DNA of 52,834 nucleotides from Bacteroidota bacterium (GTDB lineage: Bacteria; Bacteroidota; Ignavibacteria; UBA10030; UBA8401), in the NCBI GenBank assembly GCA_020052095.1, contig JAGVPT010000151.1, positions 1 to 52,834 on the forward strand, read 5' to 3'. The notes below the pieces were generated by a model. That model ran no database searches. It saw only the letters and a list, made by a program, of their open reading frames with translations, and had not been told where the DNA came from. Shown piece by piece: positions 8,533 to 17,603 of this stretch (its first letter is position 1; each line of letters starts with the position of its first letter). The translations under genes were made by a program, and so were the position numbers.

Positions 8533-11295
8533 ATGGCAGAGAGCGACATCACGGTTGCGGAAAAAAAGGGGAGCGCACGCTCAGGAAATGGCGCCGCGGC
8601 AGGGCAGGGATTGACTATCCAGCGCTATTTCACAAAGCCTGGTGTTCATCCGTTTGACGAGATTGAATGGGAACTGCGTTCTGCCTCGATCTCTAATGAG
8701 AAAGGAGAGAAGATTTTTGAGCAGAAGAATGTCGAGATTCCCAAATCATGGTCGATGACTGCGACGAACGTTGTTGTGTCGAAGTACTTTCATGGTCTTA
8801 TTGGAACACCCGAGCGCGAGACGAGTGTACGGCAATTGGTGGATCGCGTCGCTAAGGCGACGTCTGTATGGGGACGGAAAGGGGGCTACTTTGCGTCCGA
8901 GGAAGATGGGAAGATCTTTTATAATGAGTTGACATACCTTCTGGTGAATCAATACATGGCGTTCAATAGTCCTGTCTGGTTTAACGTCGGTGTTGAAGAG
9001 AGGCCACAGTGTTCTGCGTGCTTTATCAATTCTGTTCAAGACACGATGGACTCCATTCTTGAACTTGCACGAACGGAAGGAAGACTCTTTAAGTTTGGTT
9101 CCGGCACAGGGTCGAACCTCTCGACACTCCGCTCGTCGAGAGAAAATCTTTCCGGAGGAGGAACAGCTTCCGGTCCCGTCTCTTTCATGAAGGGTTTCGA
9201 CGCCTTCGCCGGCGTCATTAAGTCCGGAGGCAAAACCCGCCGCGCTGCAAAGATGGTTATTCTCAATATCGACCACCCCGATGTTGTCGATTTCATTAAT
9301 TGCAAAGCGGAAGAAGAAAAGAAAGCATGGGCGTTGATCGAAGCAGGATATAACGGCGGCTTCAACGTGCCCGGGGGCGCATACGATTCGATAGCGTATC
9401 AAAACGCAAATCATTCCGTCCGCGTCACGGATGAATTTATGAAAGCGGCTCTCGAGGACAAAGAGTGGACGACGAAAGCAGTCCGAGGCGGCAAGGTGAT
9501 GGATACGTTCCGTGCGCGCGACCTTTTGCGCCAGACGGCGGAAGCGGCATGGCTCTGCGGCGATCCGGGAATGCAGTATGATACGACGATCAACAATTGG
9601 CATACATCGTCCGCGACAGCGCGCATCAATTCATCGAACCCGTGCAGTGAATACATGTACCTCGACGATTCTGCCTGCAATCTCGCGTCGCTCAATCTTA
9701 TGAAATTCAGAAAGAATAACGGCGAGTTGGATGTCGAGTCGTTCAAGCATGCAGTCGATATCACAATCACCGCGCAGGAAATCTTCGTCGACAATGCAAG
9801 TTATCCGACGCCGGCGATCGAGAAAAACAGTCACGATTTCCGTCCGCTCGGACTCGGCTACGCAAACCTCGGCGCACTGCTGATGGCACGCGGTCTTGCC
9901 TATGACAGCGATGCCGGCCGAGAATACGCCGCTGCAATCACATCGTTGATGTGCGGCCAGGCGTACAAACAATCTGCCCTCATTGCAAGAGAAATCGGGC
10001 CGTTCAGAGGCTTCGCGGCGAACCGGGAACCGATGTTGAATGTCATGAACAAACACGGCTTGTATGCGGATAGAATCAGCGACAATTATGTCCCGAATGA
10101 ACTCCTCTTGGCGTCAAGCCAAGTGTGGAAGGAAGCCATCGTTGTCGGCAAAGAGTTCGGCTTCCGTAACGGCCAGGCGACGGTGCTCGCTCCGACAGGC
10201 ACAATCGGCTTCATGATGGATTGTGATACGACCGGCGTCGAACCGGATATCGCGCTCGTGAAGTATAAAAAACTCGTCGGCGGCGGGATGATGAAAATTG
10301 TGAATCAGACAGTTCCCGAAGCCCTGAGAAAACTCGGGTACGACAGCGAGCAGATCGAACACATCGTGAAGTTTATCGAGAAGAACGATACCATTGAAGG
10401 GGCGCCATATTTGAAAGAGGAGCATCTTTCCGTATTCGACTGTGCGTTTAAGCCGGCGAAAGGGGAGCGTTCCATACAATATATGGGCCATATCAAGATG
10501 ATGTCGGCCGCGCAGCCATTCCTTTCCGGCGCGATATCAAAAACGGTGAACATGCCTACCGAAGTAACGCCCGACGAGATTATGCAAGCGTATATCGAAG
10601 CATGGAAACTCGGCTTGAAGTCGATCGCCGTCTACCGCGACGGCTGCAAGCGGACCCAGCCCCTCAGTACGTCGCTGGAGAAGGGCGATAAGCAGAAGGC
10701 ACGTCCCGCCCGGCGCCGGCGACTGCCCGATGAACGCCAGGCGATAACCCACAAATTCAGCATTGCGGGACATGAAGGTTACATCACTGTCGGACTCTAT
10801 GAAGATGAAACTCCGGGAGAAGTGTTCATTACAATGTCCAAGGAAGGTTCTACTATTTCCGGTATCATGGACGCGCTGGCAACCTCCGTTTCGCTCGCCT
10901 TGCAGTACGGAGTTCCGTTGAAAGTCCTCACGGACAAATTCACACATATGCGGTTCGAACCGTCCGGTTTCACCAACAACAAAGATATTCCTATTGCGAA
11001 ATCAATCTGCGATTATATTTTCCGATGGCTCGGAATGAAATTCCTACCGAAAGAAGAACAACCCGCGACGACCCTCGTTGCTGATTCGCCGATGCTTGAA
11101 AAGACCGATGCCGGAAATCGATCCCTTCGGGAAAAGCTCGAATTGAAACGTGCGTCGGCAATCGAATCGAATGAGAAGGTCATTTTCCAGACTCAGGCGG
11201 ACGCGCCGCCCTGTTCGGAGTGCGGAAGTATCATGATTCGATCGGGCAGTTGTTACAAATGTCTGCAGTGCGGATCGACAAGCGGATGCTCGTGA
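8533..11295 (+). CDS. nrdJ: adenosylcobalamin-dependent ribonucleoside-diphosphate reductase (class II)
   Basis: RLFKFGSGTGSNLSTLRS, NPCSEYMYLDDSACNLASLNL, VLAPTGTIGFMMDCDTTGVEPD, C-terminal Cys-rich CSECGSIMIRSGSCYKCLQCGSTSGCS. Confidence 0.95.
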   Translation: MAESDITVAEKKGSARSGNGAAAGQGLTIQRYFTKPGVHPFDEIEWELRSASISNEKGEKIFEQKNVEIPKSWSMTATNVVVSKYFHGLIGTPERETSVRQLVDRVAKATSVWGRKGGYFASEEDGKIFYNELTYLLVNQYMAFNSPVWFNVGVEERPQCSACFINSVQDTMDSILELARTEGRLFKFGSGTGSNLSTLRSSRENLSGGGTASGPVSFMKGFDAFAGVIKSGGKTRRAAKMVILNIDHPDVVDFINCKAEEEKKAWALIEAGYNGGFNVPGGAYDSIAYQNANHSVRVTDEFMKAALEDKEWTTKAVRGGKVMDTFRARDLLRQTAEAAWLCGDPGMQYDTTINNWHTSSATARINSSNPCSEYMYLDDSACNLASLNLMKFRKNNGELDVESFKHAVDITITAQEIFVDNASYPTPAIEKNSHDFRPLGLGYANLGALLMARGLAYDSDAGREYAAAITSLMCGQAYKQSALIAREIGPFRGFAANREPMLNVMNKHGLYADRISDNYVPNELLLASSQVWKEAIVVGKEFGFRNGQATVLAPTGTIGFMMDCDTTGVEPDIALVKYKKLVGGGMMKIVNQTVPEALRKLGYDSEQIEHIVKFIEKNDTIEGAPYLKEEHLSVFDCAFKPAKGERSIQYMGHIKMMSAAQPFLSGAISKTVNMPTEVTPDEIMQAYIEAWKLGLKSIAVYRDGCKRTQPLSTSLEKGDKQKARPARRRRLPDERQAITHKFSIAGHEGYITVGLYEDETPGEVFITMSKEGSTISGIMDALATSVSLALQYGVPLKVLTDKFTHMRFEPSGFTNNKDIPIAKSICDYIFRWLGMKFLPKEEQPATTLVADSPMLEKTDAGNRSLREKLELKRASAIESNEKVIFQTQADAPPCSECGSIMIRSGSCYKCLQCGSTSGCS

Positions 11296-11316
11296 CAATC
11301 AACAATGGACAATAAG

Positions 11317-11347
11317 AAAACGCCGATGATCAATTCATCGGCGTTTT
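11317..11347 (+). terminator. rho-independent terminator after nrdJ
   Basis: AAAACGCCGATGA TCAAT TCATCGGCGTTTT stem-loop. Confidence 0.8.
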
Positions 11348-11402
11348 GCTTTGCGGCTCCTCCCCTTGAAACTCACTCAAAAATTTTGCATAATTACCTA
11401 CG

Positions 11403-11431
11403 GGACGTTCGGATGAACGTCCTTATTTTTT
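11403..11431 (+). terminator. second hairpin + T-tract 20-50 bp before hisB (terminator or attenuator)
   Basis: GGACGTTC GGAT GAACGTCC followed by TTATTTTTT. Confidence 0.55.
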
Positions 11432-11450
11432 CCTCTACGAAAAGAAAACT

Positions 11451-12035
11451 ATGCGCAGCGCAACGATCCAACGCAAAACCAAAGAGACGAACATCTCCGT
11501 GACACTGGAGATAGATGGGAGCGGGAAGTATTCCATCTCGACCGGCGTCGGATTTCTTGATCACATGCTCGAGCTGTTTACGAAGCACGGCATGTTCAAC
11601 CTCCAACTGAAATGCAAGGGCGATCTCCATGTGGACGATCACCACACTACGGAAGATGTCGCCATTGCACTCGGGAAGGCGTTCGACAAGGCTCTGAAAG
11701 AGAGGGCAGGAATTTCACGCTACGGCTCAGCATATGTTCCCATGGATGAATCGCTGGCGCGCTGCGTAGTTGATCTCGGCGGGCGCTCGGCATTGGTGTT
11801 CAAAGCAGACTTCAACAGAAAAAAAGTCGGCGATCTTTCCACCGAGATGATCAAGCACTTCTTTCAGTCGTTCGCCGAGAATGTCAAAGCAAACGTCCAT
11901 ATCGAAGTTTTGTACGGCGTCAACACGCATCACAAAATTGAGGCATTGTTCAAGGCGCTTGCGCGGGCGATGTGTATTGCGTGTGAGAAGGACGCGAGGG
12001 TGAAAGGTGTGCTCTCGACTAAAGGAAGACTGTAG
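11451..12035 (+). CDS. hisB: imidazoleglycerol-phosphate dehydratase
   Basis: GFLDHMLELFTKHG, DLHVDDHHTTEDVAIALG, HIEVLYGVNTHHKIEALFKALARA. Confidence 0.97.
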   Translation: MRSATIQRKTKETNISVTLEIDGSGKYSISTGVGFLDHMLELFTKHGMFNLQLKCKGDLHVDDHHTTEDVAIALGKAFDKALKERAGISRYGSAYVPMDESLARCVVDLGGRSALVFKADFNRKKVGDLSTEMIKHFFQSFAENVKANVHIEVLYGVNTHHKIEALFKALARAMCIACEKDARVKGVLSTKGRL

Positions 12036-12046
12036 TTAACGCATGA

Positions 12047-12126
12047 GTTAAAAGTGAAAAGTTAAAAGTGAAAATTAATCCGGTCGTCTCATTGCTCTTT
12101 TAACTTTTCACTTAAAACTTTTAACT
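12047..12126. repeat. solo word-hairpin between hisB and hisH (GTTAAAAGTGAAAAGTTAAAAGTGAAAA / TTTTAACTTTTCACTTAAAACTTTTAAC)
   Basis: Read directly; word is nearly that of the stem at 21048-21088 / 21464-21499. Confidence 0.85.
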
Positions 12127-12134
12127 GTTGTTCC

Positions 12135-12731
12135 ATGATTGGTATCATCGATTACAAACTGAACAACCTCCGCTCCGTCCAGAAAGCCTTTGAAAAAGTT
12201 GGGGCGGTCTCGTTTATTTCGAGCGATCCGAAAGAGCTCGCGCGTTCGGACAAACTTGTGCTGCCGGGAGTCGGAGCGTTCGGGAAGGCGATGGAGAATA
12301 TTTACTCGCTCAATCTTGAAGAAACGATCCGAGCCCATGTCGCAGACGGTAAGCCCCTCATCGGCATTTGCCTTGGCATGCAGCTTCTTTTTACACGGAG
12401 TTATGAGAACGGAGCGCACAACGGCTTGAATTTCATTAACGGAGAGGTCAAACTGTTTCCGAGTTCCGTGAAGGTTCCGCATATCGGATGGAATCAGGTC
12501 GAGATACGGCGGCAATCGAAGATTCTCACATCCGTAGTAAACAACAGTTTTGTCTATTTTGTCCACTCCTATTATACGGAACCGAAGGAGAACGTTACCC
12601 TGACAACGACTGAGTACGGTTTTCATTTTGCATCCGTCGTTCAACGTGAAAATGTGTTCGGCATTCAATTTCATCCGGAAAAGAGCCAAGTTGCGGGTCT
12701 TCAAATGCTGAAAAACTTCTCAGAACTATAA
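12135..12731 (+). CDS. hisH: imidazole glycerol phosphate synthase, glutaminase subunit
   Basis: LPGVGAFGKAM, PLIGICLGMQLLF, GIQFHPEKSQVAGLQMLKNF. Confidence 0.97.
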   Translation: MIGIIDYKLNNLRSVQKAFEKVGAVSFISSDPKELARSDKLVLPGVGAFGKAMENIYSLNLEETIRAHVADGKPLIGICLGMQLLFTRSYENGAHNGLNFINGEVKLFPSSVKVPHIGWNQVEIRRQSKILTSVVNNSFVYFVHSYYTEPKENVTLTTTEYGFHFASVVQRENVFGIQFHPEKSQVAGLQMLKNFSEL

Positions 12732-12736
12732 ATTTC

Positions 12737-13501
12737 ATGATCCTAATATTTCCCGCTATCGACATCAAAAATGGAAAATGTGTCCGGCTGGTCCAAGGAG
12801 AGCCGGGCACGGAGAAAATCTATTCGGATGATCCGGCGAAAATGGCGATTCTCTGGCGGGGTGAAAATGCAAAGACGCTGCACGTGGTCGATCTCGACGG
12901 CGCCTTCCAGGGACACCTGAAAAACCTTGAAGCAATACGAAGAGTTGTCGATGCGGTCGATATTCCGATTCAACTGGGGGGCGGAATCAGAACATACGAA
13001 GAAGTAAAACAACTCTTTGAGATCGGAATTTACCGCGTCGTATTGGGGACCGCGGCAATTGAAGATCCCGAGCTGGTAAGGCGTGTGATAAAGGATTTTG
13101 GGATCAGAAAGGTCGCGGTCGGTATCGATGCGAAGAACGGCGTCGTGATGACGCAGGGATGGAAGCACGATTCAGGGGTCGACGCGATTTCACTTGCGTT
13201 GACAATGAAGGAGTTAGGCGTCTGCAGGATTGTCTACACCGATATCGCGCGGGATGGAATGATGTCCGGCCCAAACTTCGACGCGATAAAAGAGATGGCA
13301 GTGAAGACGAGTATAAAGATAACCGCTTCTGGCGGCGTCTCGTGCTTCAAAGACCTGATCAGGATGCAGGAACTGGAAAAATTTGGTGTCGATTCGGTTA
13401 TCGTGGGAAAGGCTTTGTATGAAAATAGATTCCCGTGCCAGGCGCTTTGGCGGATGAACGAAAAGGAACTTGAAGACCTCGGTCCGACGAGGCGAATTTA
13501 A
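12737..13501 (+). CDS. hisA: ProFAR isomerase
   Basis: FPAIDIKNGKCVRLVQG, HVVDLDGAFQG, IQLGGGIRTYE, YTDIARDGMMSGPNFD, ASGGVS. Confidence 0.96.
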   Translation: MILIFPAIDIKNGKCVRLVQGEPGTEKIYSDDPAKMAILWRGENAKTLHVVDLDGAFQGHLKNLEAIRRVVDAVDIPIQLGGGIRTYEEVKQLFEIGIYRVVLGTAAIEDPELVRRVIKDFGIRKVAVGIDAKNGVVMTQGWKHDSGVDAISLALTMKELGVCRIVYTDIARDGMMSGPNFDAIKEMAVKTSIKITASGGVSCFKDLIRMQELEKFGVDSVIVGKALYENRFPCQALWRMNEKELEDLGPTRRI

Positions 13502-13504
13502 ACA

Positions 13505-13592
13505 ATGACCAATGATCAATGAGTAATGGGCAACGGGAAGAACATTCTCAATTCATCACCCATTATTCATCACCCATTATTCATTACTCATT
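13505..13592. repeat. solo word-hairpin between hisA and hisF (ATGACCAATGATCAATGAGTAATGGGC / CACCCATTATTCATCACCCATTATTCATTACTCATT)
   Basis: Read directly: short degenerate word repeated and inverted. Confidence 0.8.
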
Positions 13593-13598
13593 AAGAAA

Positions 13599-14360
13599 GT
13601 GTTGGCGAAGAGAATCATACCGTGTTTGGATGTCGACAAAGGCCGTGTGGTCAAGGGCGTGAACTTTGTCGGCCTTGTGGATGCCGGCGATCCTGTCGTG
13701 CAAGCGAAATTCTATGATGGCGAAGGTGCCGACGAACTTGTTTTTCTCGATATCACCGCTTCGTCGGACAACAGAGCAACGATGCTCGACGTAGTGCGAC
13801 GAACCGCTGAAGAAGTCTTCATTCCATTCACCATCGGCGGCGGGATACGATCTGTGGAGGATATGCGAGAGATTCTCCGCAGCGGTGCGGACAAGATCAG
13901 CATCAATACTGCCGCAGTCAAAAATCCCGCACTCGTTTCGGAAGGGGCTGAACGTTTCGGTGTGCAGTGTATCGTCGTAGCCATAGATGTAAAGCAGGTT
14001 CCCTCAGCACACAATTGGAAAGTGTATATCAACGGCGGGCGGACGGAAACGGAACTCGACGCAGTCGAGTGGGCGCGAAAAGCAGAGTCTCTCGGCGCCG
14101 GCGAAATTCTTCTCACGAGCATGGATCGCGATGGGACGAAGGACGGTTATGACATTGCGCTTCTGCGTGCAATCACTTCCGTTGTGAAAATTCCTGTCAT
14201 CGCCAGCGGCGGCGCAGGGACTCTTGAGCATTTCCATTCTGCCCTTCACGAAGGACGCGCCGACGCGGTTCTGGCAGCGTCGATCTTTCATTTCCGAGAG
14301 TACACGATCAGGCAAGCGAAGGAATATTTGTTATCGAAAAATGTCCTCGTACGAAATTGA
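13599..14360 (+). CDS. hisF: imidazole glycerol phosphate synthase, cyclase subunit
   Basis: [72 protein letters not shown]. Confidence 0.97.
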   Translation: MLAKRIIPCLDVDKGRVVKGVNFVGLVDAGDPVVQAKFYDGEGADELVFLDITASSDNRATMLDVVRRTAEEVFIPFTIGGGIRSVEDMREILRSGADKISINTAAVKNPALVSEGAERFGVQCIVVAIDVKQVPSAHNWKVYINGGRTETELDAVEWARKAESLGAGEILLTSMDRDGTKDGYDIALLRAITSVVKIPVIASGGAGTLEHFHSALHEGRADAVLAASIFHFREYTIRQAKEYLLSKNVLVRN

Positions 14361-14390
14361 ACTGTTCATCGCAGAGGCGCTGAGAAGAAT

Positions 14391-14780
14391 ATGAATATAC
14401 TGGACCAACTGAAATTCGATTCACAGGGGCTCATCGCTGCTATTGCGCAGGATGAGAACTCGGGGGCGGTATTAATGATGGCATGGATGAACAAAGAAAG
14501 CCTGCGAGTGACTATTGAAACTCGGCGGGCGACGTACTGGAGTCGATCGAGAAAAAAACTCTGGGCCAAAGGGGAAGAGTCGGGAAATATTCAGGAAGTC
14601 AGATCGGTTTACGTCGACTGCGATGGCGACGCTGTCCTGTTGAAGGTGCACCAGGTCGGCGGTGCAGCGTGCCATACCGGACATAGAAGCTGCTTCTATC
14701 GCGAAGTTGTCGACGCCGGGAAGGGTTTTAAGGAATCGGGGGAGATCCTGTTCAATCCGGACAACGTGTACAGGAAATAG
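14391..14780 (+). CDS. hisI: phosphoribosyl-AMP cyclohydrolase (no HisE domain)
   Basis: [69 protein letters not shown]. Confidence 0.95.
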   Translation: MNILDQLKFDSQGLIAAIAQDENSGAVLMMAWMNKESLRVTIETRRATYWSRSRKKLWAKGEESGNIQEVRSVYVDCDGDAVLLKVHQVGGAACHTGHRSCFYREVVDAGKGFKESGEILFNPDNVYRK

Positions 14781-14783
14781 AAA

Positions 14784-15707
14784 ATGAAATTCACTGTCAT
14801 CGGGCATCTTTGTTTAGATGTTATCCATCACCCGGACGGGACGGAGACGAAGAGCTACGGCGGGATTTATTTTGCCGTTGCCGCGTTGGCGAACATTGCA
14901 TCGAAGGACGACGTCATTTATCCCGTATTCGGTGCCGGTGAAGGGGAGTTCGAAACAGTGAAGCAAATTTTTTCGCGATATTCCAATGTTGACTCTGAAG
15001 GAGTATATCAAATCGCAGGAGAAACAAACCACGTCCATCTTTTTTACGGGGACAAAGGGACGAGGACCGAGTGTTCAAAACATATTGCACCGCCGATTCC
15101 ATTCCCGCGGATTGAACCGTATCTTTCGGTTCATGGGATTCTCCTCAACATGATATCAGGAACGGATATTACGCTGGACACGCTCGATCAGATCCGTCTC
15201 TCGGTGAGATCGAAGAACACTCCGATTCACCTCGACGTTCACAGCCTGACGCTCGGCGTCAATTCCGATGCTACGAGGTTTCGGCGGGCAGTATCGGAAT
15301 GGCGGCGATGGTGCTTCATGATTAACTCAGTGCAAATGAACGAGGAGGAGGCTGCCGGTCTCACGATCGAGAAATATGACGAGGAGTCCTTTGCAAAACA
15401 GATGCTGCCGTTGATGGTTAACGCATTGTTCATTACCCGCGGCGCGAGAGGTGCGACGGTGTTTCAACAAGAGCACAAACATTTGATACGAAAGGATATT
15501 CCCGGCATCGCAGCCGGCTCAACAGACCCGACAGGGTGCGGCGATGTGTTCGGCTCTGCTTTTTTCTATCAATATTGCCGGACGAAAAATTTTGACAGGG
15601 CGGCTGAGTTTGCCAATCAGGTCGCCGCGGCGAACAGCACATTCGCCGGTTCGGGGAGCATTGACGAGCTCTCTCGATTCAAAGCATCGAACGGAAATGG
15701 AAAATGA
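14784..15707 (+). CDS. PfkB-family carbohydrate/nucleoside kinase-like protein
   Basis: C-terminal ITRGARGATVFQ ... GSTDPTGCGDVFGSAFFYQY signature. Confidence 0.8.
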   Translation: MKFTVIGHLCLDVIHHPDGTETKSYGGIYFAVAALANIASKDDVIYPVFGAGEGEFETVKQIFSRYSNVDSEGVYQIAGETNHVHLFYGDKGTRTECSKHIAPPIPFPRIEPYLSVHGILLNMISGTDITLDTLDQIRLSVRSKNTPIHLDVHSLTLGVNSDATRFRRAVSEWRRWCFMINSVQMNEEEAAGLTIEKYDEESFAKQMLPLMVNALFITRGARGATVFQQEHKHLIRKDIPGIAAGSTDPTGCGDVFGSAFFYQYCRTKNFDRAAEFANQVAAANSTFAGSGSIDELSRFKASNGNGK

Positions 15708-16615
15708 AACGCATCCTCATTTGCGGCAGCAATGGTTTACTGGGACAGCGTTTGGCTATGATGCTGGGCCACGAGACTGAGTATGAAGTGCTCAATACGT
15801 CCTACCACAGGTCGTTTGTGCTCGACAATCATTTTTTTGACTACACACAACTTGACGTCACAAACAAAAGCGATGTGAAGAGTCTCATCACAAGTTTTCG
15901 TCCGGACATCATCATCAACGGGGCGGCGATGACGAACGTCGACGCGTGTGAAACGCAGCGGGAACTTGCGTGGAAGGTGAACGTCATGGGTGTCGAGAAT
16001 CTGGTCGAAGTCTCCCGGCGAATCGACTGCACACTATTTCATCTTTCGACGGATTATGTGTTCGACGGAAAGAACGGTCCGTATAAAGAAAGCGACCGAG
16101 TGAATCCGATCAATTATTACGGGAAGACAAAGCTGGCAGGAGAGAACGCAATTCTGGCCGGCGGAATTTCTTCCACAATTATTCGGACAATCGTTGTCTA
16201 CGGAACCGGCATCAACGTGAAGAATAATTTCGCGCTTTGGGTCGTCAACAGACTGCGAGCGGGTGAGGCTATCCGCTGCGTCGAAGACCAAATTGCCAAT
16301 CCGACACACGTGAGCGATCTCTCGGCCGGCATCCTCAAGGCGATCGAGCGCGAGCGTACAGGCCTGTATCATATCTGCGGCGCGGATGCAGTCAGCCGGT
16401 ACGAGTTTGCCATGAAAGTTGCCGAAGTATTCGGGCTCGATGCCTCACTGATCGAGGGTGTAAAATCCGACACGTTCCGACAGACCGCGCCCCGGCCGAT
16501 GATGACAGGGTTCATTACCTCGAAAGCTCAAAGCGAACTCGATTTTCATCCGATGACTGCGACCGAAGGACTCGAAACGCTAAAACGAGAATTGCTACAC
16601 TTGACTTTGAATTGA
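15704..16615 (+). CDS. RmlD-like dTDP-4-dehydrorhamnose reductase / SDR
   Basis: ILICGSNGLLGQRLA, INGAAMTNVDACE, LSTDYVFDGKNGPYKESDRVNPINYYGKTKLAGE. Confidence 0.88.
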   Translation: MKRILICGSNGLLGQRLAMMLGHETEYEVLNTSYHRSFVLDNHFFDYTQLDVTNKSDVKSLITSFRPDIIINGAAMTNVDACETQRELAWKVNVMGVENLVEVSRRIDCTLFHLSTDYVFDGKNGPYKESDRVNPINYYGKTKLAGENAILAGGISSTIIRTIVVYGTGINVKNNFALWVVNRLRAGEAIRCVEDQIANPTHVSDLSAGILKAIERERTGLYHICGADAVSRYEFAMKVAEVFGLDASLIEGVKSDTFRQTAPRPMMTGFITSKAQSELDFHPMTATEGLETLKRELLHLTLN

Positions 16616-16622
16616 TAGGAGA

Positions 16623-17441
16623 ATGGGAGCAATGTTCCGAATCGCCGGCAAATTTCCGCTTGCACTATTTCCCTTACTTTTTCTTATTCTTGCAGTCGCG
16701 ATCGACTCTTGCGCGCCGTCGAAGGAAGCTGGGGTAACGCCTCCGGCCCCGAAAAAGGAACTTACGACAACGTTCAAAATTTTATCGCTCAATGTTCGTC
16801 ATACGTTGAAGGAAAAGAGTGATGTACGGAAGCTCACGAAATTCATAAAATCATCCGGAGCGGAAATAGTAGCAGTGCAGCAGATTGAACGGCCGACGGA
16901 GGGAAAAACAGGTTTCGATGCCGTCAAGGAACTTGCGAAGCAAACCGAAATGTACGACTTTTTCGGGAAGGCGCGGTTTCTGGAGGGATTCGATTCCGGC
17001 AATGCGCTTCTCAGCATCTATCCCGTGGAGCAGACGTCTGTCCGTTCGTTGCCTGTCGAGAAAGGGAAAGTCCGCCGTTCACTCGCGTTTGGCGTCGTTG
17101 ATGTCGGTTTAAAGGAACTGGGCGTGGCGTCGACAGAGTTGGATGATCAGTCGGCGCCTGAGCGACTCGCGCAGGCGGAAGAGATCTTTTCGATCGCCCA
17201 ATCGCTTTCTGACGTGTCTTTGGTTGTCTGCGGGGATTTCGGAGAATCGCTTTCGGGGAAAGCTTCGGCGAAGATGGCGGAACGATTTAACGCAGCAAAT
17301 TCGTTACAGGAAGCAGCCAAGATCTCTCAGCAACATGTCTATGCGATTAAGAATCCAAAAATCGAGCCGCTCTCAGTCGAGAAGCTGAAATTCAGCGGCT
17401 CATTCGACGCGATCCTAGTCACCATGCGAGTTACGCAGTGA
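16623..17441 (+). CDS. endonuclease/exonuclease/phosphatase-family lipoprotein
   Basis: Signal + Cys (AIDSCAPSKEA), FKILSLNVRHTLKEKSDVRKLTKFIKSSGAEIVAVQQIE, VVCGDFGE. Confidence 0.7.
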   Translation: MGAMFRIAGKFPLALFPLLFLILAVAIDSCAPSKEAGVTPPAPKKELTTTFKILSLNVRHTLKEKSDVRKLTKFIKSSGAEIVAVQQIERPTEGKTGFDAVKELAKQTEMYDFFGKARFLEGFDSGNALLSIYPVEQTSVRSLPVEKGKVRRSLAFGVVDVGLKELGVASTELDDQSAPERLAQAEEIFSIAQSLSDVSLVVCGDFGESLSGKASAKMAERFNAANSLQEAAKISQQHVYAIKNPKIEPLSVEKLKFSGSFDAILVTMRVTQ

Positions 17442-17443
17442 AC

Positions 17444-17598
17444 AGCGAACAGTAATCAGTAAGGAGTAAGCAGTAAGCAGTAAGCAGGATGCCTGACCCA
17501 CGACTCAGGACCACGGACCCAGGACCCATAACCCATAACCCATAACCCATAACCCATAACCCATAACAACGAACTCATAACTCCGAACTACTAACTCA
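17444..17598. repeat. word-repeat island upstream of serS including (AGTAAGC)3 and six exact-period ACCCATA heptamers
   Basis: Direct reading: AGTAAGCAGTAAGCAGTAAGCAG and (CCCATAA)6 at about 17525-17566. Confidence 0.85.
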
Positions 17599-17603
17599 AG
17601 ACA

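Noticed and set aside
8746-9603. 285-aa minus-strand ORF inside nrdJ
   Set aside because: Antisense shadow ORF with no recognisable domain; the plus-strand gene is clear.
17525-17566. Telomere-like ACCCATA repeats as a replicon end
   Set aside because: Internal to a gene-dense contig, only six copies; microsatellite/word island is the better explanation.
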